Origin: Paucibacter aquatile
GTDB taxonomy: Bacteria > Pseudomonadota > Gammaproteobacteria > Burkholderiales > Burkholderiaceae_C
Reading direction: 5' to 3'
Length of the DNA stretch: 64,000 bases
NCBI RefSeq assembly: GCF_002885975.1
Contig: NZ_POSP01000003.1
Coordinates: forward strand, 2,728,001-2,792,000
The notes below the pieces were generated by a model that made no database searches, was not told the DNA's origin, and saw nothing but the letters and a program-made list of their open reading frames with translations. The translations under genes were made by a program, and so were the position numbers. Shown piece after piece: positions 1 to 8,832 of the stretch (its first letter is position 1; each line of letters opens with the position of its first letter).

Positions 1-1900
1 GGCCCTGGCCATCGGGCGTGCCGATGGGGATGGCGCCGCTGCCAGGGCGCAGGTCGGAAAGGCTGGCGTCCTTGATCTTGGTGTCGTTGTAGCTGGCACC
101 CAGGGTCAGCATCAGGTTCTCGGTGGGCAGAAGATCGAGGTTGATCTCGAAGCCCTGGCCGGTGGCCTTGCTGGCATTGAGCAGGGTGTTGGTGTTGCTG
201 GTCGAGCCCACCGCCGTCAGCTGCTGGTCCTTGACCTTGTAGGAAAAGACATTGGCCGACAGACGGGCGCGGCGCTGCCAGAAGTCGCTCTTGATGCCCA
301 GTTCGAAGGACGTGACGTTCTCCGGGCGTGCCTTGCTCTGCGCACCGAAACCGTCGGCCGGGTAGATCGAGGCCGCGCGGAAGCCGGTGGCCACGCGGGC
401 ATAAAGGTTGGTGTCGCGGCTGAGGCTGTAGGTACCGGAAACGTCCCAGTTGACCTTGTTGTCGTCGGTCTCGGCGCTGGTGCCCGCGGTGTCGATGACC
501 TTGCCGGTGGTGGCCAGGGTCTTCTTGTCGTTGGTGTAGCGAAGGCCGGCGCGCAGTTTCAGCTCGGGCGTGACTTCGTAGTTGACCGAACCGAACAAGG
601 CCCAGGCTTTGTTGGTCTGGCGCGTGCTGACCAAAGGCGGCACGGCCACCGTGTAGTCGTACGACTCCATGGTGTAGCGCTCATCGAAGAAGTAGGCGCC
701 ACCCTGCCAGCGCAGCGGGCCGGCGGCGTTCGACTCCAGGCGCAATTCCTGGGTCAGCTGGCGGTGGTCACGCAGCGCGTCCGAGGTTTCGACCGGGAAG
801 AACACTTCGCCTTCCTTGTCGTAAGGCGGCAGCTTGAAGTTGCTGGGGATGACCCGCAAGATGTAACCGCCGTCCACGTCGGCGCGGCTGAAGGGCTGCA
901 CCGTCTCGATGGCCGTGATCGAGTGCAGGGTCAGGTCGCCCATCACCCACTTGAGCTTGGCGCTGCCGCCGGTGGCGTGCAGGCGCTGCTCGTTCTTGCC
1001 ATCGATGTACATCTTGGCCGGGTCGAAGCCGGCGACCAGCTCGTTGCTGCCCGGCTTGATGATGCTGGAGCGGAACATGCGTGGCGAGCCGTCCAGCTCG
1101 CGGTTGTGCACATTGAACAGGGCGCTGAAGGTCTTGCTCGGCTCGTACAGGGCCTGGATGCGCACGGCGCGGTCGTCATAGCCTTCGGTGGCCGGGGTCT
1201 GGGCATTGGGCACCTGGTTCTTGACCCAGTCGTCACGGTGCTGCACCTGGGCCGAGATGCGTGCGGCCCACTCGCCGCTCAGCGGCAGGTTGAAAGCACC
1301 TTCGAGGTTGCTGGTGCCGTAGGTGCCGTAGGAGAAGCTGGCATAGCCTTCCTGCTTCTTGCCCGGCTTGACCGAATCGAACTTGACCACGCCGGCCGGC
1401 GTGTTGCGGCCGAACAGCGTGCCTTGCGGGCCGGCGATCACTTCCACGTTCTTGACGTCGAAGACCGGGAAGCCCTTCAAGATGGGGTTCTCCTGCACCA
1501 CGTCGTCATAAATCAGCGAGACGGGCTGCGAGGCATTGAGGCGGAAATCGGTGTTGCCGTAGCCGCGGATGTAGAAGCGGGGGAAGGCGCGGCCGAAGGA
1601 CGACTCGATGTTCAGGCTGGGCACGCGGCCGGACAGAAAGCGCACGTCCTGGCCGCTGGAGTTCAGCACATCGAGCTTCTCGCCGCTGATGGCGGAGACG
1701 GCATTGGGCACGTCCTTGATGTTCTCGGTGCGGCGCTCGGCGGTGATGACCACCGTCTCCAGCTTGCTCTTGTCGGACTTGGCCGCGCCTGCGTCCTCTG
1801 AGGTCTGCGCCAGCGCAGAGCTCAGGGGCCAGGCGGCCAGCACCAGGCCGAGCGCCAAGGTCAAACGAGAGGGAGACTGAACCGGGAACTGCGCTTTCAT
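1..1900 (-). CDS. TonB-dependent outer-membrane receptor (C-terminus cut by window edge)
   Basis: Outer-membrane receptor that imports a ligand using TonB energy. About 633 residues are visible, read from the ATG at 1900; the frame runs off the left edge, so the last barrel strands are missing. A Sec signal peptide ends near residue 31 (SSALA-Q). The plug starts with ETVVITAERRTENIKDVP and holds the plug motifs IRGYGN and GPQGTLFGRNTPAG; barrel sequence rich in alternating aromatic and polar residues follows. This motif style is that of the large receptor class often linked to carbon sources rather than classical siderophores, but the ligand cannot be read from sequence. It is divergent from exonuclease III and has no linked transporter or regulator inside the window. 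Confidence 0.93.
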   Translation of the reverse strand, partial: MKAQFPVQSPSRLTLALGLVLAAWPLSSALAQTSEDAGAAKSDKSKLETVVITAERRTENIKDVPNAVSAISGEKLDVLNSSGQDVRFLSGRVPSLNIESSFGRAFPRFYIRGYGNTDFRLNASQPVSLIYDDVVQENPILKGFPVFDVKNVEVIAGPQGTLFGRNTPAGVVKFDSVKPGKKQEGYASFSYGTYGTSNLEGAFNLPLSGEWAARISAQVQHRDDWVKNQVPNAQTPATEGYDDRAVRIQALYEPSKTFSALFNVHNRELDGSPRMFRSSIIKPGSNELVAGFDPAKMYIDGKNEQRLHATGGSAKLKWVMGDLTLHSITAIETVQPFSRADVDGGYILRVIPSNFKLPPYDKEGEVFFPVETSDALRDHRQLTQELRLESNAAGPLRWQGGAYFFDERYTMESYDYTVAVPPLVSTRQTNKAWALFGSVNYEVTPELKLRAGLRYTNDKKTLATTGKVIDTAGTSAETDDNKVNWDVSGTYSLSRDTNLYARVATGFRAASIYPADGFGAQSKARPENVTSFELGIKSDFWQRRARLSANVFSYKVKDQQLTAVGSTSNTNTLLNASKATGQGFEINLDLLPTENLMLTLGASYNDTKIKDASLSDLRPGSGAIPIGTPDGQG

Positions 1901-2210
1901 GCGGGGAACTCCAAAAAACCCAAAAGGGCGACTGAGATGAATCTGCGAGAAGCAAGGCTCAAAGCCTGCGCCGAGGCCGCTTCTCGAAACGTTGGAATCT
2001 AGCAAGTCGCGTGCCGGAAATCGGCGAACCCGGCTGAACTTGCTGCGCTTGTTGCCAAAATCATGCAGACCAATTGAGATACCAATACGTCTCGCAGTCG
2101 CTCGGGACGACCCAGGCTGCTGACAAAGCTCGCCCCGCCATTTGCGATACTGCGCCGCGCTCTGCGCAGCCTTCACATCCTGTTCGCCGCCTTCTTGAGA
2201 GACCCCGCCC
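1901..2210. promoter_or_regulatory. Divergent intergenic region with a TTGGT direct repeat
   Basis: This 310-base stretch holds no gene I can support. It lies between the divergent receptor and exonuclease III genes and must carry both promoters. The clearest structure is on the minus strand at 2085-2069: TTGGTATCTCAATTGGT, a TTGGT direct repeat with a 12-base period in a locally AT-richer patch. That could be a regulator site for the receptor gene. No clean -35/-10 pair was found for either side. Confidence 0.25.
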
Positions 2211-3011
2211 ATGCGCTTCATCACCGCCAATCTGAACGGCATCCGCTCTGCCGCCACCAAGGGCTTTTTCGACTGGCTGCCAGCGCAGAACGCCGACGCC
2301 CTCGGCGTGCAGGAAGTGAAGGCACAGGACGAGCATGTGGCCGGCACCTACTGCAGCTCCGGTGAGCTGCAAGGCCATTTCCATTACGCCGAGAAAAAGG
2401 GTTACTCCGGCGTGGGCCTCTACACCCGCGAAACACCCAGCGAGGTCTTGATCGGCTTCGGCAACCCCGAGTTCGACGCCGAAGGCCGCTACATCGAAAA
2501 GCGCTTCGACAAGCCCGGCCGCAAGCTCAGCCTGATCAGCTGCTACTTCCCCAGCGGCAGCAGCGGCCCCGAGCGCCAGGAAGCCAAGTACCGTTTCCTC
2601 GACGCCATGTTCCCGCACCTGATGGCACTCAAGTCCCAGCGCGAGTTCATCCTGGTGGCCGACGTCAACATCGCCCACAAGGAAGCCGACCTGAAGAACT
2701 GGAAGGGCAACCTCAAGAACAGCGGTTTCCTGCCCGAGGAACGCGCCTGGCTGGACCAGCTCTTCGGCAGCGGCAAGGACCAGGGCGGCCTGGTCGACGT
2801 CTACCGCCAGCTGCACCCCGACACCACCGACGCTTGCTACACCTGGTGGAGCAACCGCGGCCAGGCCTATGCCAAGAACGTGGGCTGGCGCCTGGACTAC
2901 CACTTCGCGACGCCGAAGCTGGCCGCCCTGGCCCAGCGCGCCGCCATCTACAAAGACCAGAAGTTCAGCGACCATGCACCGCTGACGGTGGATTACGACT
3001 TCAGCCTCTGA
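2211..3011 (+). CDS. xth: Exodeoxyribonuclease III (AP endonuclease family)
   Basis: Magnesium-dependent 3'-5' exonuclease and abasic-site endonuclease of base-excision repair, cytoplasmic. The 266-residue length is normal for the endonuclease/exonuclease/phosphatase fold. Visible active-site blocks are TANLNGIRSA (N7), GVQEVKAQ (metal-binding E35), ADVNIAHKEADLKNWKGN (the D-x-N block), WRLDYHF near the C-terminus, and the terminal SDHAPL with D254 and H255. The ATG follows a GAGAG stretch. It is a single gene convergent with the GGDEF-EAL gene, with only 39 bases between their ends. Nothing looks unusual. Confidence 0.95.
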   Translation: MRFITANLNGIRSAATKGFFDWLPAQNADALGVQEVKAQDEHVAGTYCSSGELQGHFHYAEKKGYSGVGLYTRETPSEVLIGFGNPEFDAEGRYIEKRFDKPGRKLSLISCYFPSGSSGPERQEAKYRFLDAMFPHLMALKSQREFILVADVNIAHKEADLKNWKGNLKNSGFLPEERAWLDQLFGSGKDQGGLVDVYRQLHPDTTDACYTWWSNRGQAYAKNVGWRLDYHFATPKLAALAQRAAIYKDQKFSDHAPLTVDYDFSL

Positions 3012-3050
3012 CCCTCGCATGGCCGGCTAGAGCCCGAGAACCCAGCGAGT

Positions 3051-5147
3051 TCACACCCGCGTCGTACCGGCCCTGAGCATGGCCTCGAAGGCCTCCGGCG
3101 GCAGTGGTCGTGCGAACCAGTAACCCTGCTGCAGGCGGCAACCGCGGCCGATCAGGAACTCGGACTGTTCCTGCGTCTCCACCCCTTCGGCCACCACCTG
3201 CAGGCCCAGCTCGCGACCCAGGGTGATGATGGCCGAGGCCAGGGCGGCATCGCGGCCGCCGCGCGCCACCTCGGTGATGAAGGCGCGGTCGATCTTGAGC
3301 TCGCTCATGGGCAGGCGCTTGAGGTGGCTGAGCGAGGAATAGCCGGTGCCGAAATCATCGAGCGACAGCCCGAAGCCCAACGCCCGCAGGCGATCGAGCA
3401 CGGCCACGGCGGTGGCCATCTCGCGCATCAGCATGGTTTCGGTCAGCTCCAGCATCAGCCAGGCGGGCTGCAGGCCGTAGTGCTGCACCAGGGCGCTCAG
3501 CTGCTCGGGCAGGCCGGCATCGGCTAGGCTGGAGGCCGGCAGATTGACCGAGAGCGGCAGCATCGCCAGGCCCAGATCGGCCCAGCGGCGCAGACTCTGG
3601 CAGGCGGCGTGCAAGACCCAATCGGTCAGCGGGGCGATCAGACCGCTGTCCTCGGCCAGGGGGATGAACAGGCCCGGCGCGATCAGGCCCCGCTGCGGAT
3701 GCTGCCAGCGCAGCAAGGCCTCGGCGCCCACCAGGCGCGCATTGCAGGCATCGACCTTAGGCTGGTAGTGCAGGCGCAGCTGGCCACTGAGCAGGGCCTG
3801 ACGCAGCTCGGCTTCGAGCAGCACCCGGTCCTTGGCCCGGGCATTGAGGGCTTCGTCAAAGAACTTGTGCTGGGCGCCGCCGGCCTCGGCGGCGACGTGC
3901 GCGGTCTGCTCGGCGCAGCGGGTCAGGTTGAGCAGATCCTGCGCATCACCGGGGCACATGGCGATGCCGATGCTGGCGGTCAGCAGGATCTGCTGGCCGT
4001 CCACAGGCACCGGCTCGGCCACGGCCGCCAGCAAGCGCTGCGCCAGGCCGGAGGCGCGGTCCTGCCCTTCCAGCCCGGTGATGAAGACGGCAAACGCCTG
4101 GTCGCCGAGGCGGGCCAGCACCAGATCCGGCTCGGCCGCCAGACTGGCCGACAGACTGCCGGGAAGCAGCCCCCAGTCAAGACCGGGCACCTGGCCGCGC
4201 AAGCAGGTGCGCAGGCGCTGCGCAATCCCGGCCAGCATCAAGTCGCTCTGGCCATGGCCGTACAAATCGTGCATGCCGCCAAAGCGATCGATCTCCAGAT
4301 GCAGCAGCGCACAGGCCGGCCCACCCGCGCCGGCCTGGGCCAGGGCCGGTGCGCTCAGCTCTGCGAGCAGGCGGCGGTTGGGCAGGCCGGTGACTTCGTC
4401 GTAATGCGCCAGGCGCATGGCGCGCTGCTCGGCCGCGCGCAAGGCGTCGTCGAGCGCAGCGCGCGCCAGGAACTCCTTGCGCAGCACGAACTCCCGCCAC
4501 CAGCCGATGCCGGCGGCCAGGATGAAGACCGTGAGCACATGGTAGGTCCAGTAGCCAGCCTCGCCAGCCAGCAACCCGGCATGGGCAAACAGCGCGTACA
4601 GGAAGGCGGCCAGGATCAAGAGGCCCGAGGCCAGGGCATGGCGGAACTGCACGCCCAGGATGACGAAGCAATAGAACTCCAGAAAGGTGAAGTTCAACAC
4701 GCCCACCCAGGTCTTGAGGCCCGCCCCACCCTCGGCATCGATGCGCACCAGAATGAAGAACAGGCACAAAGCCACCACGACGATGAAGCTCGCCATGGCC
4801 CCCTGCCAATGGCGCCGCGACTGCGGCAAGAAGGAGCAGGCCAGGCCCAGCAACAGCACCGGCACCGCCAGGCTCAAGCGCAGAAAATTGGCCGCGCCGC
4901 CGCCATGCGCCAGCTGATCGATCAACCAGTCGCCACTGACCAGCAAGGCCCCCAGCAGAAGGCTGGCCTGGGCATAGCGCAGGTAGAAGGCCACATAGTG
5001 CTGAACAAAGCGCTGTTCGAAGGCCGGGTCCGCGAAGCGCAGCAGCAAGCGCAAGGGCATCTGCAGGGACATTTGCAAGGGCAGATCGGCCGGCGCCGCC
5101 GGCTCGGCCGCCGGGGCACCGGGCGTCTGGGTCTCGATGGCGCGCAT
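3051..5147 (-). CDS. Membrane GGDEF-EAL protein, probable c-di-GMP phosphodiesterase
   Basis: Predicted inner-membrane c-di-GMP enzyme, 698 residues. About six hydrophobic segments lie between residues 60 and 220, followed by a GGDEF domain (about 248-430) and an EAL domain (about 445-695). The GGDEF signature is degenerate, reading GDQAF at 348-352 where GGDEF is expected, so cyclase activity is unlikely. The EAL domain looks catalytic: EALLRW at 476-481, then LTET, DDFGTGYSS, KIDRAFI and AEGVETQEQ are all present. I chose ATG 5147 because a GGAAGG ribosome site sits upstream; an in-frame ATG at 5171 lacks one. The degenerate GGDEF may act as an allosteric GTP sensor, as known for some family members. 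Confidence 0.9.
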   Translation of the reverse strand: MRAIETQTPGAPAAEPAAPADLPLQMSLQMPLRLLLRFADPAFEQRFVQHYVAFYLRYAQASLLLGALLVSGDWLIDQLAHGGGAANFLRLSLAVPVLLLGLACSFLPQSRRHWQGAMASFIVVVALCLFFILVRIDAEGGAGLKTWVGVLNFTFLEFYCFVILGVQFRHALASGLLILAAFLYALFAHAGLLAGEAGYWTYHVLTVFILAAGIGWWREFVLRKEFLARAALDDALRAAEQRAMRLAHYDEVTGLPNRRLLAELSAPALAQAGAGGPACALLHLEIDRFGGMHDLYGHGQSDLMLAGIAQRLRTCLRGQVPGLDWGLLPGSLSASLAAEPDLVLARLGDQAFAVFITGLEGQDRASGLAQRLLAAVAEPVPVDGQQILLTASIGIAMCPGDAQDLLNLTRCAEQTAHVAAEAGGAQHKFFDEALNARAKDRVLLEAELRQALLSGQLRLHYQPKVDACNARLVGAEALLRWQHPQRGLIAPGLFIPLAEDSGLIAPLTDWVLHAACQSLRRWADLGLAMLPLSVNLPASSLADAGLPEQLSALVQHYGLQPAWLMLELTETMLMREMATAVAVLDRLRALGFGLSLDDFGTGYSSLSHLKRLPMSELKIDRAFITEVARGGRDAALASAIITLGRELGLQVVAEGVETQEQSEFLIGRGCRLQQGYWFARPLPPEAFEAMLRAGTTRV

Positions 5148-5290
5148 CCGAAACTGTGCCTTCCTTTGCATCGAAGCAGAGAACCCCGGGCTCAAGCGGC
5201 CCGACGGTGCCCATCCAATCTTATCGTCGGGCTTTGCGCTCGCTTGAGCTCCAGCATCCGCAGCGCCCGGTTCGCGCCTCCGGCCCAGGC

Positions 5291-5677
5291 CTAGCGACGC
5301 AGGGCCGGGGCCGCCGCATTGAACGCCGCGGCTGCCCGGATCAAGGCCTTGAACGCCTTCTCGTCCAGCACGGCCCCTTCGGCCCAGTCGATGGCGCGGC
5401 GGGTCTGGCCCTCGAGGCTGGCGTTGAACAAGCCGGCCGGATCGGGCAAGGATGCGCCCTTGGGAAAGGTCAGCTTGACCGCCTTTTTGTAGCTTTCGCC
5501 GGTGCACAGAATGCCCTGGCTGGACCACACCGGTACCTGCCATTTCCACTCCTCGATCACCTCGGGCAAAGCCTCGCGGATCCAGGCGCGCGCACGCGCC
5601 AGCTGCTCGCCGCGCCAGCCGCCCAATTCGGAAATGCGCGCATCGATCAGCGCGGCAGGGTCAAGGGCAGAGCTCAT
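5291..5677 (-). CDS. DUF1801 domain protein
   Basis: Small cytoplasmic protein of 128 residues with the DUF1801 fold; family function is unknown. Family-like features are ALPEVIEEWKWQVPVWSSQG near residue 38 and a lysine-containing core, ESYKKAVKLTFPKGA. The ATG at 5677 follows GGAG by nine bases and is preferred over an ATG ten codons upstream. Its ATG overlaps the TGA of a small hydrophobic frame in an ATGA arrangement, which suggests translational coupling if that frame is real. The domain call is fairly safe; the role is not known. Confidence 0.85.
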   Translation of the reverse strand: MSSALDPAALIDARISELGGWRGEQLARARAWIREALPEVIEEWKWQVPVWSSQGILCTGESYKKAVKLTFPKGASLPDPAGLFNASLEGQTRRAIDWAEGAVLDEKAFKALIRAAAAFNAAAPALRR

Positions 5678-5862
5678 GGGCAGGATCTCCGGTTCAGGCG
5701 GGGACAAGGTTGCGGATCAGGAAAAGTCGCTGGGTCTTGCGGATCGCGAGGCCCGGGCCTCATCGGGCGGGGCCCGGCGCCGCCTGCCAAGCCAATCGCC
5801 CAGCCAGCGCCCCGGAAAAAACCCAGGGCAAAGGAAAAGACACCCGCAGCGGCTCCGACCAT
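5674..5862 (-). CDS. Possible small membrane protein, possibly with a broken start
   Basis: The frame from ATG 5862 would give 62 residues, starting with one hydrophobic segment (VGAAAGVFSFALGFF) and ending in a proline/arginine-rich tail. Its TGA overlaps the ATG of the DUF1801 gene (ATGA). The same frame stays open upstream to about 5983 and encodes a second hydrophobic stretch (FFVLLVFCLLVAVGL), but no ATG, GTG or TTG occurs between the upstream TAG and 5865. It is therefore either a short single-span protein, a gene with a non-standard start, or a remnant. The rest of the 5.7-6.06 kb gap shows nothing else. Confidence 0.3.
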   Translation of the reverse strand: MVGAAAGVFSFALGFFRGAGWAIGLAGGAGPRPMRPGPRDPQDPATFPDPQPCPRLNRRSCP

Positions 5863-6059
5863 CAAGGCCAGGGCCAGGGCATCGAGCGAGCGGGCGCCCG
5901 GGGCCGGCAGGCCGACGGCGACCAGGAGGCAAAAGACGAGGAGGACGAAGAAGCCGGGGCATTCGCGCCGCCGATGCTAGCGCCGATCTCGCACGGTGTC
6001 GCCCCGCACGAACCCAGCGCGTGGCGGGCGCCGACTGGGCCCGTGCGGTCAGATCGGGC

Positions 6060-7196
6060 TCAATGCTCGCCGATCAAGGCCGCCACCCGCTCGTCGCTGA
6101 GGCGCATGGGCAGGTTCTGGGCCGAGAGCAGGGCCACCACGCTGTGGTCGGCACGGGCGCTGTCGCGCAGCAGGGGCTTGCGGCGCGGCTCGCCATCGGT
6201 ATGGGTCAAGGCCGAGACCAGCGGGTGGTAGGCCTTGTCGCCATTGCGCACCACCAGGCCCATCTCGCCCGAGGACAGGCGCACCAGGCTGCCCGGCGGG
6301 AAGATGCCAAAGGCCTTGATCAGCGCCCCGGCCAGCGGGCTCTCGGCCGCCATCTGGTGCAGCTCGCGGCCGGCCTGCTGGGCGCTCATGGCCGGGCGGT
6401 TGGCGCGGCTGCTCAAGCGCGCGGTGTAGACATCGGCGTAGCGCAAGAGCTGGGCCAGCTCGGCGATGTCGGTCAGGCCTTGCGGGTAACCCGAGCCATC
6501 GGGCACCTCGTGGTGTTGGGCCACGGCAGCGAGCCAGTCGCCGTCCTCGATGCCGGCCGCGGCCAGCATCTCGGCGCTGCGCCGCGGATGGTCCTGGATG
6601 GCCTCGCGCTGCAAGCTGGTCAGGGGCGAGACCTGATCGGCCAGTTTGCCTTGCAGCTCGACCATGGACAGATTCATGGTCAGCGCCGCCTGGAAGGCGC
6701 GGCGCTGCTCGGCCTCGCTCCAGCCCAGGAAATTGGCCGCGGCCCGGCAGGCGGTGGCGGCGTGGATGGAGTGGTTGACGCCGTAGTGTCCGGCACCAGC
6801 GCTCGGATGCCGCACCACCTGGGCCAGGGCCAGATTGGGGGCGCGCTGGATCAGGCCCAGCAGCTGATCCGACGCGGCATGCACCGCCGCTGCCAGATGC
6901 TCCGGGGCCGCGCTGAGCGCGCGGCGCAAGGCATGGGGCGACTGCTCCCAGTCCTCCGCCAACTGCTCCAGGGAGCGCTCGGCGCTCTCGCGGCGCCGCG
7001 GTGGCGCCACCGATTGCGCCAGCTCGGCAATCTCGACCCGGGCACCGCGCCGGAACAGCTCTTCCAGCTGCGCCTCGTCGGCAATCACCTGGCCGCGCGC
7101 CAGAAGCAGCAGCTGGCCTTCGTCGCGCACGCTGAACGCCAGGGGTTCACCCAGGACGATGCGATTCTTGACGGAAGCGAGGGAGCAAACGCGCAT
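6060..7196 (-). CDS. HD-GYP-like protein with an altered HD motif
   Basis: Cytoplasmic 378-residue protein related to HD-GYP c-di-GMP phosphodiesterases. The C-terminal half shows the hallmark QHHEVPDGSGYPQG block (HHE 228-230, DGSGYP 233-238), an upstream QDHP and NHS (H142). Where active enzymes carry the HD(I)GK doublet, this protein reads AALTMNLSMVELQGKL (about 170-185), so a metal ligand appears lost. The N-terminal 120 residues resemble no domain I recognise. I chose ATG 7196 as the first start leading into this conserved region. It lies 199 bases downstream of the exporter lipoprotein gene on the same strand; that gap holds no gene. It may be a sensor or a weak enzyme. Confidence 0.85.
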   Translation of the reverse strand: MRVCSLASVKNRIVLGEPLAFSVRDEGQLLLLARGQVIADEAQLEELFRRGARVEIAELAQSVAPPRRRESAERSLEQLAEDWEQSPHALRRALSAAPEHLAAAVHAASDQLLGLIQRAPNLALAQVVRHPSAGAGHYGVNHSIHAATACRAAANFLGWSEAEQRRAFQAALTMNLSMVELQGKLADQVSPLTSLQREAIQDHPRRSAEMLAAAGIEDGDWLAAVAQHHEVPDGSGYPQGLTDIAELAQLLRYADVYTARLSSRANRPAMSAQQAGRELHQMAAESPLAGALIKAFGIFPPGSLVRLSSGEMGLVVRNGDKAYHPLVSALTHTDGEPRRKPLLRDSARADHSVVALLSAQNLPMRLSDERVAALIGEH

Positions 7197-7395
7197 GAGC
7201 GGAGTGGCGGCAGAGGTAACAAGGCTGGCTGGAGGCGAGAACCATGCCGGTTCTGCCGGAGGCGCAGCCCTGCCACACCTCGGCACAGCCCCGGCCCGAA
7301 TCCCTGTATCGACCCGCTCAAAGCCTAACTTGAGCCTTCACCGGCTCAGCGAGGTGCGCCAATCGCCCCGCGCCAACAAATGCCATGCAGCACAT

Positions 7396-8781
7396 TCAGG
7401 CGCTGGCCAGCGCCTTCTGCAAGGCCGCCTGGTTGAGCCATTGGCGCAGGCGCAGCTGGATGGCCTCCTGCTCGGCGGACAGGCGGGCGTTGCGGGCTTG
7501 CAGCCAGTCGGCGCGGGCGATCACGCCCACCTCGTAGCGCAGGGCGGCCAGCTTCTCGGTTTGCTGGGCCTCGGCCAGGCGGGCGGCATTGGCCAGGGCC
7601 TGCTGGCGCAGCTCGCGGCGTTCGGCCGCCAGCTGTTCCACCTCGACCAGGGCCTTGTGCACCGTGTCGCGCAGGCTCAGGGCCGCGCTTTCCACCTCGT
7701 TGACCGACTGCGCGCGCTGGAGATCCAACCGGCGCCAATCGACCAGGGGCACGATCAGGCTCGATGAGAGCGTGGCCAGGGGCCGCTCCAGCCAATCGCG
7801 CCACTGGCTGCCGCCCGTGCCCACGCCCAGGCTGAGGCTCAGGCTGGGATAACGCGCCGCTTCACTGGATCGCCACTGCGACAGGGCGCTGTCCACCTGG
7901 GCGCGGGCGCGCTGCACATCGGGGCGGCGTTCCAGCACCTCGGCCGGTGCGCCGGGCTGCCAGTCGCCCGGCTGGCCGGCCGGCAGCTGAGGCTGCGCGG
8001 GCAGGGCCGGCGCCAGTTCGTCGAGCAGCACGCCCAGGCTCAGGCCTTGCTGCACCCGCTCGCGCTGCAGCTGGGCCAGGCGCGAGTGCAGGCCTTGCAG
8101 GCTGCTGGCCGCCTTGTCCACCTCGATGGGCAAGAGCTTGCCTTCGCGCACGCGCAACCGGGTCAGGGCCAGCACCGCCTCGGCGCCTTGCAGCTGCTCG
8201 CGGATCAGGGGTTCTTCCAGCGCCAGCGCGGCCAGGCTCCAGTAGCTCTCGGCCACACGGTTGCGGATCAAGAGCTGGGCCGCGGCCCAGTCGGCCCGTT
8301 GACCGGCCACCTGCGCGGCTTGCGCCGCCTCGCCATGGGCCAGGCGCTGCCACAGATCGACCTCGTAGCTGACGCTGGCGTTGAGCGAATAGCTGCGCGT
8401 CAGCGGCCCCTGCTCCAGCGCGCGGCTGCCCGAGGCGCTGCCGCTCAGGCTGGGCTTGAGGCCGCGCTCCAGCTGGCTCTGGCCCAGCTGCTGCTGAGCG
8501 CGCTCCCAGCGCTTGAGCGCCAGGGCGATGTCGCGGTTGGCCCGCAAGGCCTGCTCCTGCAGCGCGATCAGCTGTGCATCGGCCGGGGCGACGCCCTCGG
8601 CCGGGCCGCGCGATTCGAGCTGCTGCCACTGCGCCGGCAAGGCGTGCGGGCGCGCCAGGTTCGGCGGGGCCGTACCGTCGGGGCCGTGGGCACAACCCGT
8701 CAGCAGCAGGGCCAGCAGGCCCAGGGCCAGCGCGGGCTGGGTGCCAGATTTCAGAGGGTTCAAGCGTCGCATCAGCGTCAT
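7396..8781 (-). CDS. Outer-membrane efflux lipoprotein (NodT/OprM type)
   Basis: Trimeric outer-membrane channel of the TolC superfamily, here a lipoprotein of about 461 residues. The lipobox LLTGC follows a short basic n-region and hydrophobic core. The body shows the duplicated outer-membrane-efflux architecture with long alanine/glutamine-rich helices, ERRPDVQRARAQ at mid-protein and a second helical half. I start at ATG 8781, preceded by AAAGAAG; an in-frame ATG at 8811 would add ten lysine-rich residues. It follows macB by about 50 bases and completes a MacA-MacB-outer-channel exporter. Substrate unknown. Confidence 0.9.
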   Translation of the reverse strand: MTLMRRLNPLKSGTQPALALGLLALLLTGCAHGPDGTAPPNLARPHALPAQWQQLESRGPAEGVAPADAQLIALQEQALRANRDIALALKRWERAQQQLGQSQLERGLKPSLSGSASGSRALEQGPLTRSYSLNASVSYEVDLWQRLAHGEAAQAAQVAGQRADWAAAQLLIRNRVAESYWSLAALALEEPLIREQLQGAEAVLALTRLRVREGKLLPIEVDKAASSLQGLHSRLAQLQRERVQQGLSLGVLLDELAPALPAQPQLPAGQPGDWQPGAPAEVLERRPDVQRARAQVDSALSQWRSSEAARYPSLSLSLGVGTGGSQWRDWLERPLATLSSSLIVPLVDWRRLDLQRAQSVNEVESAALSLRDTVHKALVEVEQLAAERRELRQQALANAARLAEAQQTEKLAALRYEVGVIARADWLQARNARLSAEQEAIQLRLRQWLNQAALQKALASA

Positions 8782-8832
8782 GGCGTCTGCTTCTTTCTTT
8801 GTCTTCTTCATGCGGTGTTCTTGGGGAGGCCG

